DNA from: Sinonovacula constricta
Lineage: Eukaryota > Mollusca > Bivalvia > Cardiida > Solecurtidae
Direction of reading: 5' to 3'
Assembly (NCBI GenBank): GCA_007844125.1
Contig: CM017563.1
Span: forward strand, 24,366,394-24,430,393
DNA length: 64,000 nucleotides
Every line of letters begins with the position of its first letter. The stretch's first letter is position 1. The position numbers were made by a program, and so were the translations under genes. The notes under the pieces were generated by a model. It saw only the letters and a program-made list of their open reading frames with translations. It did not search any database and had not been told where the DNA came from. This document shows positions 23,290 to 33,595 of this stretch, one piece after another.

Positions 23290-24250
23290 GGCAGTATCTG
23301 GTGGAGGGGTATGCACAGAAATGCACTTATTTTGTTCGTCGTTTACTACCTTGCGTTTTATGTTTCGTTAAATACACACTGGTAACTGCATTTAATTAAC
23401 AGACAAATCATTGATCGTTGCTGTAAGGATCACGTATTAGTCGCTACTTCATAGGCATTGAATCTGTTTTTAATCACTTGACTTACTGATATTAATCCAA
23501 GAGACAATCTGTGGGGAAAAAATAGTTTTTCTATTGCTTTTTTTCAATCCGACTTATTCGACTTGAACCATTTGTCTTTTAAAATTCCTTAACATGTCTT
23601 CAATGCAATCTTCGTTTTCTCCATATTATGACATTTTGCTTGAAGATCAGGTGACAAAAGTCGTCTTCATAAAAGCAGGCGATTGATTGCCAGTAATTAA
23701 ATAAAAAGCGTGGATCTAATTTTGCACAAGGAAAGTCGTTGATACGAAGCATTAAAGGCGACGTAAAAACTGGAACAGGTACATAGGTTAAAGCAATATG
23801 GGAGAAAGTAATAGACATATTTGGAAAGTTAGGATTTTTTATTAGAAAGTTTTCAGTGTTTTATAAATCTCCAGAAAAAAAGTATTTTAATGATAATGCC
23901 TGAGACCATAGAATTGTTTAAATATAATAAAAAGCACAACCCGATGTAATTTAATAGATTTTCCAATATGTAATATAAAGTAAAGAAATATTTTTTCTTT
24001 CTCGATACTTAAATTTTTATTTTGAAAGTTGTTTTGTTTGGGAGCAGTTTTATATCTGGATTATGTTTGCAAACAACACTGTTTGTTATTTCTGAAACTT
24101 AACCTACTTCACACATTAAAAGTGAAATGGATGAAGACAAACTGAGAGCAACAGTAAACACAGAACGATATGGTATGTGCATAATCCCGATGGAACTAAT
24201 GTTGTAACAAAGTACAATTACTATGGTTTAGAATTACACACTGAAATGAC
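23290..24250. other. Non-coding stretch between minisatellite and hAT remnants
   Basis: AT-rich sequence without a recognised exon, RNA gene or repeat family. Reading frames here are short and unconvincing. Confidence 0.45.
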
Positions 24251-24257
24251 ATTAAGA

Positions 24258-24535
24258 ACGCACCAAACAAGAAATCAAATAACCTCATTTAAGTCTCTAC
24301 ACCAGTTATGCGTGCACGGATTTCACTGTCTTAAGTGGTCTCGTAGCACTCTTCCCAAAGGGACTGAAGCACTGTATAGTTCTGCAAAACACTGTCTAAG
24401 CTTGCGGCTCTGGTGGCCCATCTAGCCGGACACATGGTGCGAAACCCGGGCGTATCGGGACTCATTTCCTGTCTTACGTCTTTTAGTTTCGCGCCACGTT
24501 TAGGAGAGTACTTGATCAAGTTTGTCATTTCGGTG
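24258..24535 (-). pseudogene. hAT transposase fragment (partial duplicate)
   Basis: On the minus strand this encodes a fragment with LIKYSPKRGAK, EMSPDTPGFR, CPARW and SVLQNYTVLQSLWEE, close to the corresponding part of the larger remnant (26131-26420). The match extends into non-coding DNA on the left (ACGCACCAAAC, CCTCATTTAAGTCTC), so it reflects duplication of a DNA segment and not an independent transposase gene. Confidence 0.7.
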
Positions 24536-24747
24536 CCTTGAATGTCTCACACCCATGCAATTCCTTATTCTTATATATGTATTTAACTGTCTTTAAAATA
24601 ACATTTTACTTAAAATATTGTTATATCTTGATCCCAAAAAAAAAACACCAAGTACAATCTAGAAACATAATTTTCCCGGTCATCATGTCCCCTGAGCCCC
24701 ACTAGCGGTCATGTGTATACATAAAATCATGCCTAGTTGCATTCCTG

Positions 24748-25010
24748 GTGGTCGTGGTGGCAGTGGTTTTGGTTATGGTGGTAGTGATGGTTATGGTGGA
24801 AGTGGTGGTTGTGATGGTTAAAGTGGTGGTGGTGGTGGTTGTGATTGTAATAAAGACGTTGGTGATGGTGGTTATTGTGGTAGTGGTGTTGGTGGAGATA
24901 TTGGAAATGATGATGGTGATAGTGATAGTAGCGGTGGTTGTAACTGTGAAAGTATTTGTTGTGGTGGATGTAATGGTTGTGGCAGTGGCGGTGGGGGTAG
25001 TGGTGCAGTC
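24748..25010. repeat. Degenerate (GGT)n array
   Basis: GGT/GTT/GAT trinucleotide-rich tract. It produces long open frames on both strands made of Val/Met or Thr/Ile runs, which are simple-sequence artefacts. Confidence 0.9.
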
Positions 25011-25273
25011 GCGTCGCGTGTTTTTGTCTTTGGGGCGGCGAGGGTGTGAGGGAGGGGTCTCTCCTCTCAAAATCGGATATATTTTGAAATTTTAAAGGTA
25101 AATGGTGGCTTTACCTTGACATTAAATTGCATTTCTGATAGCTTTTTTGTCTCATATCCATTTACAGCTTGATTACAATTAGACGGACTTATTTATTTTT
25201 GACCCGAATTTGATGAAACGTGGTCAGAATGTTTGTCTTGACAATATGTAAGGGAAGTTCTAATAACACACAT

Positions 25274-27147
25274 TTATCGGACAGCAATACTAGAATTGTA
25301 TCTTTTTACTGAAATAGCCCAAATACACTTGCTCGCGATTCTCTGACGCTCGCGAATCTCTGACAGATACAAATTCATTAGCCACGCGTCCAAATCCATG
25401 GCGTCACTGGCGTCCCGGTGCACGTGCAGCGTCATCAAATGGGTGAGGCGTTCCTGGGTCATACTAGCACGGAGGTCTTTACACGACGAAGTAGCGTTTC
25501 TGGCATCACAAGAATAAGTTTCAACACAGTCAAAACCTCACTTAACAACAGTAACTGATGTCATATTCTTGACCTCACTTATGACATCACTTAACTTATT
25601 AACACTGGTGTTGTTCTTTTGCACGTGCACTCGGAGAGTACCTGCGTAGTCAAAAGTGATTTTTGGATGTCTGTTCCGTAGAAGTAAACCACGTGTTTCA
25701 TGTCCTTTTCGTAGCCAGATGTACCCGTGACAGCTTTCTCTACCATGTCCTCTAGGTGTTGGTATGTCCTGTGACCGGGCTGGAAAAAACGGTCAGTGAT
25801 GCTGTTGGTAGAAAGATCCAGCGCCTCGTTGTACTGCTGTCGATACATATCTTTCACTGTAGCCGGATAATCTTACGGAGTGTTCCCAGTCGAGGACCTC
25901 TTAGGCATTTTTCGTCTTCGAGGATGCGACGTCTCGTTGACATCACATCTGTCGATTTTCTCATTTACACGAGACCAGAATTTGTCATACGCAGTCTCAG
26001 TGCGGAGTTTACGTAGAGTATTGGCCGTCACGGCTGCCTGCGTCTGAACCTCCTCCGCTTCGGACATGTCTTTATGTTACAGAGACCTGCTCAGGTTGTC
26101 AGTATGGCGAAGAACTTCATTACCAAGACACGCACCAAACTAGAGTCAAATAGCCTCATTTAAGTCTCTACACAAGTTATGTCACGTGCGCGGATTTCAC
26201 TATTATAAGTTGTCTCGTAACACTCTTCCCAAAGGGACTGAAGCATTGTATAGTTCTGCAAAACACTGTCTAAGCTGGCGGCTCTGATGGTCCATCTAGT
26301 CGGACACAGGGTGCGAAACCCGGGCGTATCGGGACTCATTTCTTGTTTTATGTCTTCAAGTTTCGCGTCACGTTTAGAAGAGTACTTGATCAACTTTGAC
26401 ATTTCGTATACAGTGTCCATGGTGTCTCTCATCACCTTTCACGCTTTCATTGTTTCGCCTACAGCAAGGTTGAGCGCGTGCCCATAACAATGAGTATAAA
26501 TGGCTCTTGACTCTTCCGCACAGATGTTAGCCGCTACGCCCTTTTATGCTACCGACATGTTCATAGCGCCTTCATAACAGTGTCCGCGACAATTACTGAC
26601 TGTAAGCATCATCTTGACAATGGCGCCCTTAATCACTGTCGTCAATGTCTGGAGACCAAGGTGCACAGACAGATTCGTGCACAACCAAGTCTTTGTCAAC
26701 GTGTCTAAGCACTATCACTGCTTGTTCGCAATTGGACTGGTGTCTTGTTTCGTCGGCCATGATGGTGAAAATAAAAACGTTTGCCTTAATGTTGGCGACG
26801 ATGTCGTGACCTGTATAATATTGTTTTGTAATTCTGCGCATGTGTATTTTTCTTTCTTTCTTTCGAGCTACTGGAGGATGGACTCATCTTTCTAGCCTTG
26901 TCGCTTGAACAGTTTGAACGAAGTCGGACTGATTACTGTCATGACCGCGAAGCGGAAGTCCGTGTCTAGCGAGAAAGCGGATGCTGCTGAGGATAGTTAT
27001 GAGCTGGAGCCTGCACGCCTTCTTTTCATCACTGTGAGCGGATGAGAAACTTTCACCGATATCACGTGTCTGTTTGTGTATGGTTATTTGGCGTTGTACG
27101 GCTTCCTTGTTGTCAGAATTCTCATGCTTCCGGAACTTTGAAGGCAA
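25274..27147 (-). pseudogene. Decayed hAT-superfamily transposase (ZMYM/DUF4371-like)
   Basis: Read from 27147 down to 25274, broken frames keep the order of a hAT transposase of the ZMYM1-like type. They are: ILSSIRFLARHGLPLRGH (27147-26884), IMADETRHQSNCEQAV with DKDLVVHE (26841-26629), MSPDTPGFRTLCPTRWT and SVLQNYTMLQSLWEE (26435-26160), then TANTLRKLRTE (26067-25873), ITDRFFQPGHRTYQHLE (25857-25591), and a C-terminal dimerisation-like MTQERLTHLMTLHVHRD (25462-25274). Stops and frameshifts between segments make it non-functional. Intact relatives catalyse cut-and-paste transposition. Terminal inverted repeats of this copy were not located. Confidence 0.8.
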
Positions 27148-27281
27148 TTATCAGCGTTTTTCGCCGCTCTAATGCCGCGATAGCTATGTCAAAATAAGAA
27201 CTTAAGATGTTTTTTTAAATATATTTCTTGTATTTTTGTAAGAAAGAGCGGTGCCGTTTCTTGCCTGACGCGACGCCACTG

Positions 27282-27445
27282 TGGTGGCGGTGATGGTGGT
27301 AGTCGTGGTGGTCGTGGTGATCAGGTGGTAGTGACGGTGAAGAATGTAGTAGTGCCCGTGGTGGAGGAGATGGCAGCGGTGACGGGATGTTGTTGTAGTT
27401 GATGTGGAGGAGGAGGAGCAGAAGGAAGAGAAGACTGATGAGGGA
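27282..27445. repeat. GGT/GGA-rich simple repeat
   Basis: Purine- and GGT-rich tract (GGTGGTCGTGGTGATCAGG, GGAGGAGGAGGAGCAG) immediately beyond the N-terminal end of the hAT remnant. Leu/Pro/His-rich minus-strand frames here are repeat artefacts. Confidence 0.75.
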
Positions 27446-28204
27446 GAGGCTGCTGCTGAAGATTATCATTATCATGTAATTAATGATAGGTTAATTATGA
27501 GAATTATTTTATTAATTAATTTATGAGGATTATAATAATGATCGCTAATTATTAAGATGATCGAAGAATAATAATGCGGATTTAGAGAATAAAAAGGAAA
27601 AGGAGATCACTTTTAGTATTTCTTCTTTAAATTTTACGTCTTTGGGTGAACATTGAAAACAACAGTGTCACTTTAAACATCGCAAGTGGGGCGCGTGCCC
27701 TTGTACAGCATCATGAATCTGCATATGGGCGTAGTCATAGTTATATAATGACAAATGTATATAGAGACTTTACCTCTTATCCGATTTTAATAAGAAAATA
27801 ATTTCTCAGATGACAATGCTTACATAAAGGGATATTAAGTGATTAGACATTCAGCACAAAACTAAGAAAACACGAATTGCGATGTAATATTTTGGTTGTT
27901 TCGACGATTTAACCACACTTAATTTTTCGAAAACTTTCTCATTTCATTCTTTCGCTTGGTAAAGCAAAATTGCATTTCTCGTCGTTAGAAGATGCAGTGT
28001 GATAATCTTTTCCAACATAATACATAATATAACAGGAGAATTTAGATTTGTATCAAAATTAAATGTCTTACAAAAAACTTAAATTTAGCGTATCCGCCAA
28101 TGTAAATTCTTAAACTAGTATCTATCATTTCCGGGAGAAATTTCTAACGAAAAACCCTGAAGGTTTTGTTTACGGAAGCATAGTTTAATATTTGTGAGTC
28201 CGAT

Positions 28205-28299
28205 GCTCTCTGTATAAATAAACTTAAGATGACGATCATCAAAGTATCCAAAAATGGAAAGATCATTAGGAAGAAATAAGGAGAGATAACTGTGCCACT
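28205..28299 (+). promoter_or_regulatory. Possible TATA promoter and 5' UTR exon
   Basis: CTGTATAAATAAAC (about 28210-28223) resembles a TATA box. About 80 bp later CCACTG|GTGAGT is a strong splice donor at 28299/28300. Both ATG codons between them run into stops before the donor, so this would be a non-coding first exon. A gene served by it could be the ITM2-like exon 3.8 kb downstream, but that is a guess. Confidence 0.25.
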
Positions 28300-30627
28300 G
28301 GTGAGTACAGCGAATTGTCGATTACCGAAACTAGGTCAAGAACAATATCTGAATTTTGGCTTAACCTGACCCAAAGCCGAACGGGTGGTTAAGGATTCGG
28401 GATCATGACAATGGCTTACTTATACAGCTAATATTAATGATTAGTGAAATAATTCAAATGATTCTCTTATATAACCCTGTAACGATATCATGTCATTTCC
28501 TTGGTTCTGTAAAAAGTGCAACATTGATCGGACGGTGTAACAGCCGGACTTATTAACAAGGAAGTTGATTATTGAAACCACCAATTCCTTCTCTGAAATG
28601 AGTTTTTTATGAATGTACAAACTTGTTGTGATAATTGTCTGTATTTCATATCAAAATCCATCATAAAAACAGATATTCTCTAAGAGTTAACTTTATCGCC
28701 CGCCATTTGACAACAATAAAATTTTCTCATATTTTTTATCATAAAAGACATAATAGAAATGTCCAAGAAGTTCTCAATAAATGTTTATAGAAATTTGACA
28801 TTGTTAAAGAAAAATATATCTATGTAACTATGTGTATCCAATAAATTATTGATCTTAAATGCTCATCACCTTTAACGGAAGCAAACAAAATGTGAAAATG
28901 AAAGTATCTCATATTTTTTAAATAAATTTTTGGTCTGTCCGCTTTGAAGACAATTTGGACTCTAAACTTAGACATCAAACTTTAACATCAACCAGATAGC
29001 CATTTCTTAGCGTTTTTGTAGGAATTGTCAGATTCCCCAAAACGAAAGTAAGACATTCTTACAAGTTTTTGATATATGAAAACTGTCAGATACCACCTTC
29101 AGACCTCCATTTTAGATCTAAAATCTGTTTCTGCTTATTGCTTGAGTACCTGCATTTAAATCCCTTTGCCAATAGTCAAGAATAAACAAAGCCAAATATA
29201 GCTCAGATGTATATTTCTGGGCTTATACTTTTCTTATTTGAACAAGACCTGTACATAGTGCACCATTATTTGGTAGTGACTTGTCATAATGATACAAGTA
29301 ATTCGTGGAAATTATGCAATTAAATGCTTGTCATAGGATAATTTGAATGTTTTCATAATTGATATGGACATTTATGTAAATTAGTGATGCCACCAGAATA
29401 ATTTAAAATCTTTTATGTATTAGAAGTGCTCGATAAGTATTATACTATATACCACATTCAACACTTACTTGTTTACACCTTACAAATAGTATGATATTTC
29501 TGGCAAGACCATTATCATTTCAATTAGGCTGAAGTCTATTGTAGTTATCATAAACACAAACTTAATTCTAAGTTTTTAGCTTATGACTACATGCAGATAG
29601 TGCAGTTGTAAACTAGATGATCATGATCTACACATGGTCTATTTAAGCTTTAGCCTTTGGAGGCCAAGTGTTAAAGTGACTTAGTCACTGTTTGTCAAAT
29701 TGGCGTAAAACATCTACAGTGTATGGATTGTGTACTTATGTATGTCATGCACTTACCCGAAACATTGACCAAGCCCCCTGAGAGCTGCAAGTAAGATGGA
29801 TGATACTAGAGATATAGAGTACATATAGTTATGTTGTTAAAGGGAGCAGAGGTATTCTGGAATCAGGTTGTCTATCTGTCCAAACTATGTGTGGAAACTG
29901 TTTTGTTCAAGCCTTTTCTTCAACAGTTTTATAATTATTTTTAGTACTGAACTGGGAAACTGTGGTTCTGTGCACCTCAGTGTCTTCAAAATTAACAACT
30001 TATAATTACATACTATTTAAGTGTAACATTTGAAGAAGCACTGACCCAAAACACAATTTACATGCCAAAAGATAATAACTGAATTATCTGTGTATTTGTT
30101 TGTGGTCTCCATTTAAATCTCTTTATCTTTTATTACTTAGGAAAAACACTTTCACAAATGTAAGAATTTGTTTTTTCAATTTGACCAAATAGGTGGCTGG
30201 AAACTTTAATATAACGAGTGATGTATTTCAATGGGACGAGTGGTGTGAATTACGTTTATTTTTAGACGGGAAAAAATTCCTAAAAATACTTGAAACCTAA
30301 ATGGAAAAAAACACATTCCAGTCGGGCAACTGACTTTATAAATTTCACAAGTCTGCTTTTGAATTAAGTGGCCACAGGCAATTCAGGTGTGTTAATTTTC
30401 GATGATTGCCACCTGCTTTCTTTGTTTTGATCGGATGAAAATTAAAGCACTTTATTATTGTCCCTTCAATGATATTTCAGACATTGATATATAATATATA
30501 GATTCATGAACTTGAAATGTGGGGAATGTTTGTTAAGCTATTTAGTTAAAGTTTTAGTTTTATCTTTAAACAGTTGGTATGTTGATGAAGCGTTATGAAT
30601 TGTCACATATCATTTATATGGCTCTTT

Positions 30628-30910
30628 TTCAGATAACAGGAAATATGGCCATTACATTTTTGTGCTTAGTTTCAAATCTGTTTGCATAAATTTTATTATA
30701 AGTTATTTTTATTTCATATTAGCTGCAAAAATATCATTTAAAAAACTTCAAAGTTTGACATTTTTGACAAAAATAAATATTTAGTCAAAGAACACACGGT
30801 AATATAAAATACATTTTAATTATAATTTTTATTTTTATTAAATATGAAAAAAAACAAATCATTGAGTTTATGCAACCAGATTTGAAAAAAATAATGGCCT
30901 TTTTTTGCTT
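30628..30910. mobile_element. MITE, copy 1 (GCTTAGTTTCAAATCTG termini)
   Basis: The left end contains TTTTTGTGCTTAGTTTCAAA followed by TCTGTTTGCATAAA. Near the right end the inverted form TTTATGCAACCAGATTTGAA is followed by AATGGCC, matching GGCCATTA on the left. A second, diverged copy of the whole element occurs at 61995-62400. It has no coding capacity. Confidence 0.65.
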
Positions 30911-31149
30911 AGTTTCAAGAGATTAAAGTGATCAGTGTATGCCCAGATTAGCCAACTGCTGTGAGCTGTCTGATCTGTCATAAGGATCTAAATGTTTTAC
31001 TGCTTTCCCTCTTTAATATGTATATTGACCTTTACATGCAATGTGTATAATATGTAAGTCAAAATCGATCAATTTCTGCATGTGTTTTGTTGTTGTTGTT
31101 TTTTACCCTTTTATGAAGAGGTCCGGTTCCTTTCAAATTGTTGAGGGTC

Positions 31150-31290
31150 ATCCATGGCATAGTGGTCGAGTCGCCAAATTGTAACTTTGTTAGCACAAAG
31201 GACTTGATGTAGGAATGTCTTCCAGTTGACTTGTGGTGCGCCGGTGGTTCTTCCCAGACTTTTGTCTGGGGTCTTTTCCACCAAATCACT
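31150..31290 (+). other. tRNA-like SINE fragment (weak)
   Basis: ATGGCATAGTGGTCGAGTCGC resembles a tRNA D-arm/box A. It is followed by a perfect 5-bp stem CTTTG-TTAGCA-CAAAG where an anticodon arm would be. The box B region is degraded and no target duplication was seen, so this is most likely an old SINE. Confidence 0.3.
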
Positions 31291-31584
31291 GGATGGACAT
31301 AGCTATATTGATCATATTTAGTCACTGCGATGTATTTCAAGAAACAAAACACACAATTTAAATTGAGAATTTTCGTGTCGTGAAATTAAATAAATTGTTA
31401 AAAAGAACAAATAATGCTTTTCAGTTAACTAAAGTAATTCTTTTTGTCTTATTACTAATAAGTACAACTTTGGAAATTGTTCATGTTTAGAAGGTGTAGG
31501 ATTAAACATTAAGCATTTCTTAATGCCCCAGTATACCCCTTATCAGTTCACATCATTTCACCTTATAACATTGTAAAATTTCAG

Positions 31585-31626
31585 CAACTTGTGGACGATG
31601 TTTTGAATGCTAAAAAGTTGGACTAA
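31585..31626 (+). CDS. Possible terminal exon, unknown gene
   Basis: After an acceptor (AAAATTTCAG) the frame reads QLVDDVLNAKKLD then TAA, with AATAAA 59 bp after the stop (31685-31690). Composition is protein-like, but the exon is tiny and no upstream partner exon was found, so it is tentative. Confidence 0.25.
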   Translation, partial: QLVDDVLNAKKLD

Positions 31627-31837
31627 ACATTAAATTGCACCCATGTACTTTGCTCTGCAGTGGTATTTGAAGACAGAGTTGACAAATAAAATTAAAATAT
31701 GTTATTTTCTATGTTTAGCATGGGAATATGAAAGTGTGTGGCACGTTTGTCACCATTTCTACTGTAAAATGAAATTAATAGAAAAAAACATTCAGAAAAA
31801 CAGTATACAAAAAAAAACAAAAAAACAAATATGAGTG

Positions 31838-31912
31838 GGAATTGTGGCTCGAAACAGCAACCTTCGGTTCTTGTAGAACAAAGGCTCTAACCACTAAGCC
31901 AACTAACTTTCA
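31838..31912 (-). other. tRNA-derived sequence (pseudogene or SINE head)
   Basis: Minus strand: box A-like TTGGCTTAGTGGTTAGAGC and T-loop-like GTTTCGAGCC. The acceptor and T stems do not pair, so it is not a functional tRNA. It is followed (lower coordinates) by T-runs that could act as Pol III terminators. It resembles the minus-strand element at 55497-55562. Confidence 0.5.
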
Positions 31913-32121
31913 CCTAGTTCATTCATCAAACAATTATGTATACATTAAATGATTTAAAGAAGTAACCGAATTTTTACAAAATTGTTCCGATATCATACGT
32001 ACAGTGATTAGTCTCAAGTTAATTCTAACGGACAATACCATAGTAAAATTTGCCTGCTACAGTACACACTTATACTAACTATTGTTTATATTGACACACT
32101 GTGTTATTTTTTTCTGCCCAG

Positions 32122-32286
32122 ACTCCCCCTACAGCAGACGTGGAAAGCCATGTGGTGCCAGTAGACTATGTGATGAGCTCACGGTCCAAGAGGATCGTCA
32201 ACATCTTTCTTTTGCTGATAGCCTTGCTGGTACTGAGTGCGGGAATCATCGGTGGCATCTACCTGTACAGATATATGGCACACAGG
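32122..32286 (+). CDS. ITM2/BRI-like integral membrane protein, single exon
   Basis: The 55-codon exon is bounded by TTTCTGCCCAG and GTCAGT and is phase 0 at both ends. It encodes an acidic/polar N-terminal stretch (TADVESHVVPVDY), a basic stop (SSRSKRIVN), one membrane helix (IFLLLIALLVLSAGIIGG) and IYLYRYMAHR. The order VVPV, basic patch, helix and GGxYLYxY matches the transmembrane exon of ITM2A/B/C, type II membrane proteins with a lumenal BRICHOS domain processed by furin-like proteases. Neither the N-terminal exon nor the BRICHOS exons were found. Downstream the region is full of retrotransposons, so the introns may be very long or the gene may be broken. The family call rests on this one exon. 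Confidence 0.6.
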
Positions 32287-32329
32287 GTCAGTATTCAGAG
32301 CTTTTTTAAGCAAGTTTTTTAATGAAAAT

Positions 32330-33595
32330 CCTAGTTATTAGATTGGGGTATGGCGGTCGGGCAGGTATCAAACAGTGGGTTTCCGGTCATTAATTTCAAT
32401 TTGAATAAACCAATCTTGCTGAAACTCTGGATAAAGCAAGCTTGCATGAAGACCTAGCTTGGGATTGGATTTGTGACGAGTCAGTCAATGTCACTGTTAC
32501 TAGAAATAGATAAACCATTTCCGCTTGATAATTTGTGTTGAATTGTTAAATATTAAAAATCTAGTTTGTGTGGCATGGCCACGTTTCTTGTTTCCTTCTT
32601 TAGTAGGGGCCGTTTACAGGCACCCTCCTTCAGAAAATTTCTTCAAAATCATGCAGTTTTCCCAAAAAAGTAACTTTACATCAAGTTTTTTCATTTCTGG
32701 GTACTTAATATGTAGTTACGGTAGATTGTTTAGACCCTAGTGTGTGTTATGTTATGATGTCTGGACGCCCGGGGCCCGACCGCCCACTAAACCATCTTCA
32801 TTGTTTTACATATGTAACGTATATGTCAAGAAAGAAGTCCCCGGCTAGTGGTATAAGGTAATGATCGCCCTTGTTTACTACTTAATTTAGGAGAATTTTA
32901 CAAATCTATAGAATGTTAGGCGGCCATTACCTTATGGTTTTCCCTACTCTACCACAAACACAGTCCATGCTCTCAAGGTTCTCATACACTCAATCATTTT
33001 TATCCCTACTAAGTCTACGTACGCTACTCTACGCATTTCTATACTATGTACAGCAGTTTATTTTATTATTTTTTCCCCCACTGTCCTACTGTCCAAGTGC
33101 AAAAGCATTTATTAGAAGGGGAGAGCCATGCATGTTATATCATAGTTATGTATAATATACAAAGATATGTTGGTAGGCTTGATGAACCTTACTTGGGTAG
33201 AGTTAATAGGTGTTGAGTTCTATGTTTGTTTCGTGTTAATGTGCCCAAGTTGCCGTTGTTTTTACTGGGCCCTTAGGGGGCACCCGTTTATTTGGCAACT
33301 CAGTATATTTTATTGCTGAATTGATGTTATAGGGTGCTTAATGTGGACTTTTTGATGTGTCTTTTTTAGATGGGGGTATTCAGGTGCCTTTGTTTTTACG
33401 GGGTCTTCAAGAGTCCACCGTTTATTCAGCGACCTGCATCTATTGAGTGTGTGGTGTCTTACTTATATTTTTTCCTGTCCTTTTATGTGTAATATTTTGG
33501 CCATACTGGGTGAGAGCGGATTGACCTACTTTGTGTGAAGTTATTTCGCTTTATTCTGATTGGTTGATTGGTGAAGACCAAAATGAACGCATGTT
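32330..33595. other. Sequence between ITM2-like exon and LINE
   Basis: No exon recognised. The right-hand part probably includes the 3' UTR of the minus-strand LINE (ORF2 ends near 33596), but its poly-A or tandem tail and target duplication could not be located. Confidence 0.35.

Larger units (their letters stand above)
27480..31580. other. Long AT-rich non-coding region
   Basis: No reading frame of note over 4 kb. It contains a possible transcription start near 28240, a MITE at 30628-30910 and a tRNA-like segment near 31150-31220. Otherwise nothing recognisable. Confidence 0.5.

Noticed and set aside
24702..25095. Open frames rich in Val/Met and Thr/Ile (115-122 codons)
   Set aside because: Artefacts of the (GGT)n array, open on both strands at once.
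27215..27475. 86-codon Leu/Pro/His-rich minus-strand frame
   Set aside because: Derived from GGT/GGA simple repeat and lacks the hAT transposase motifs of its neighbours.
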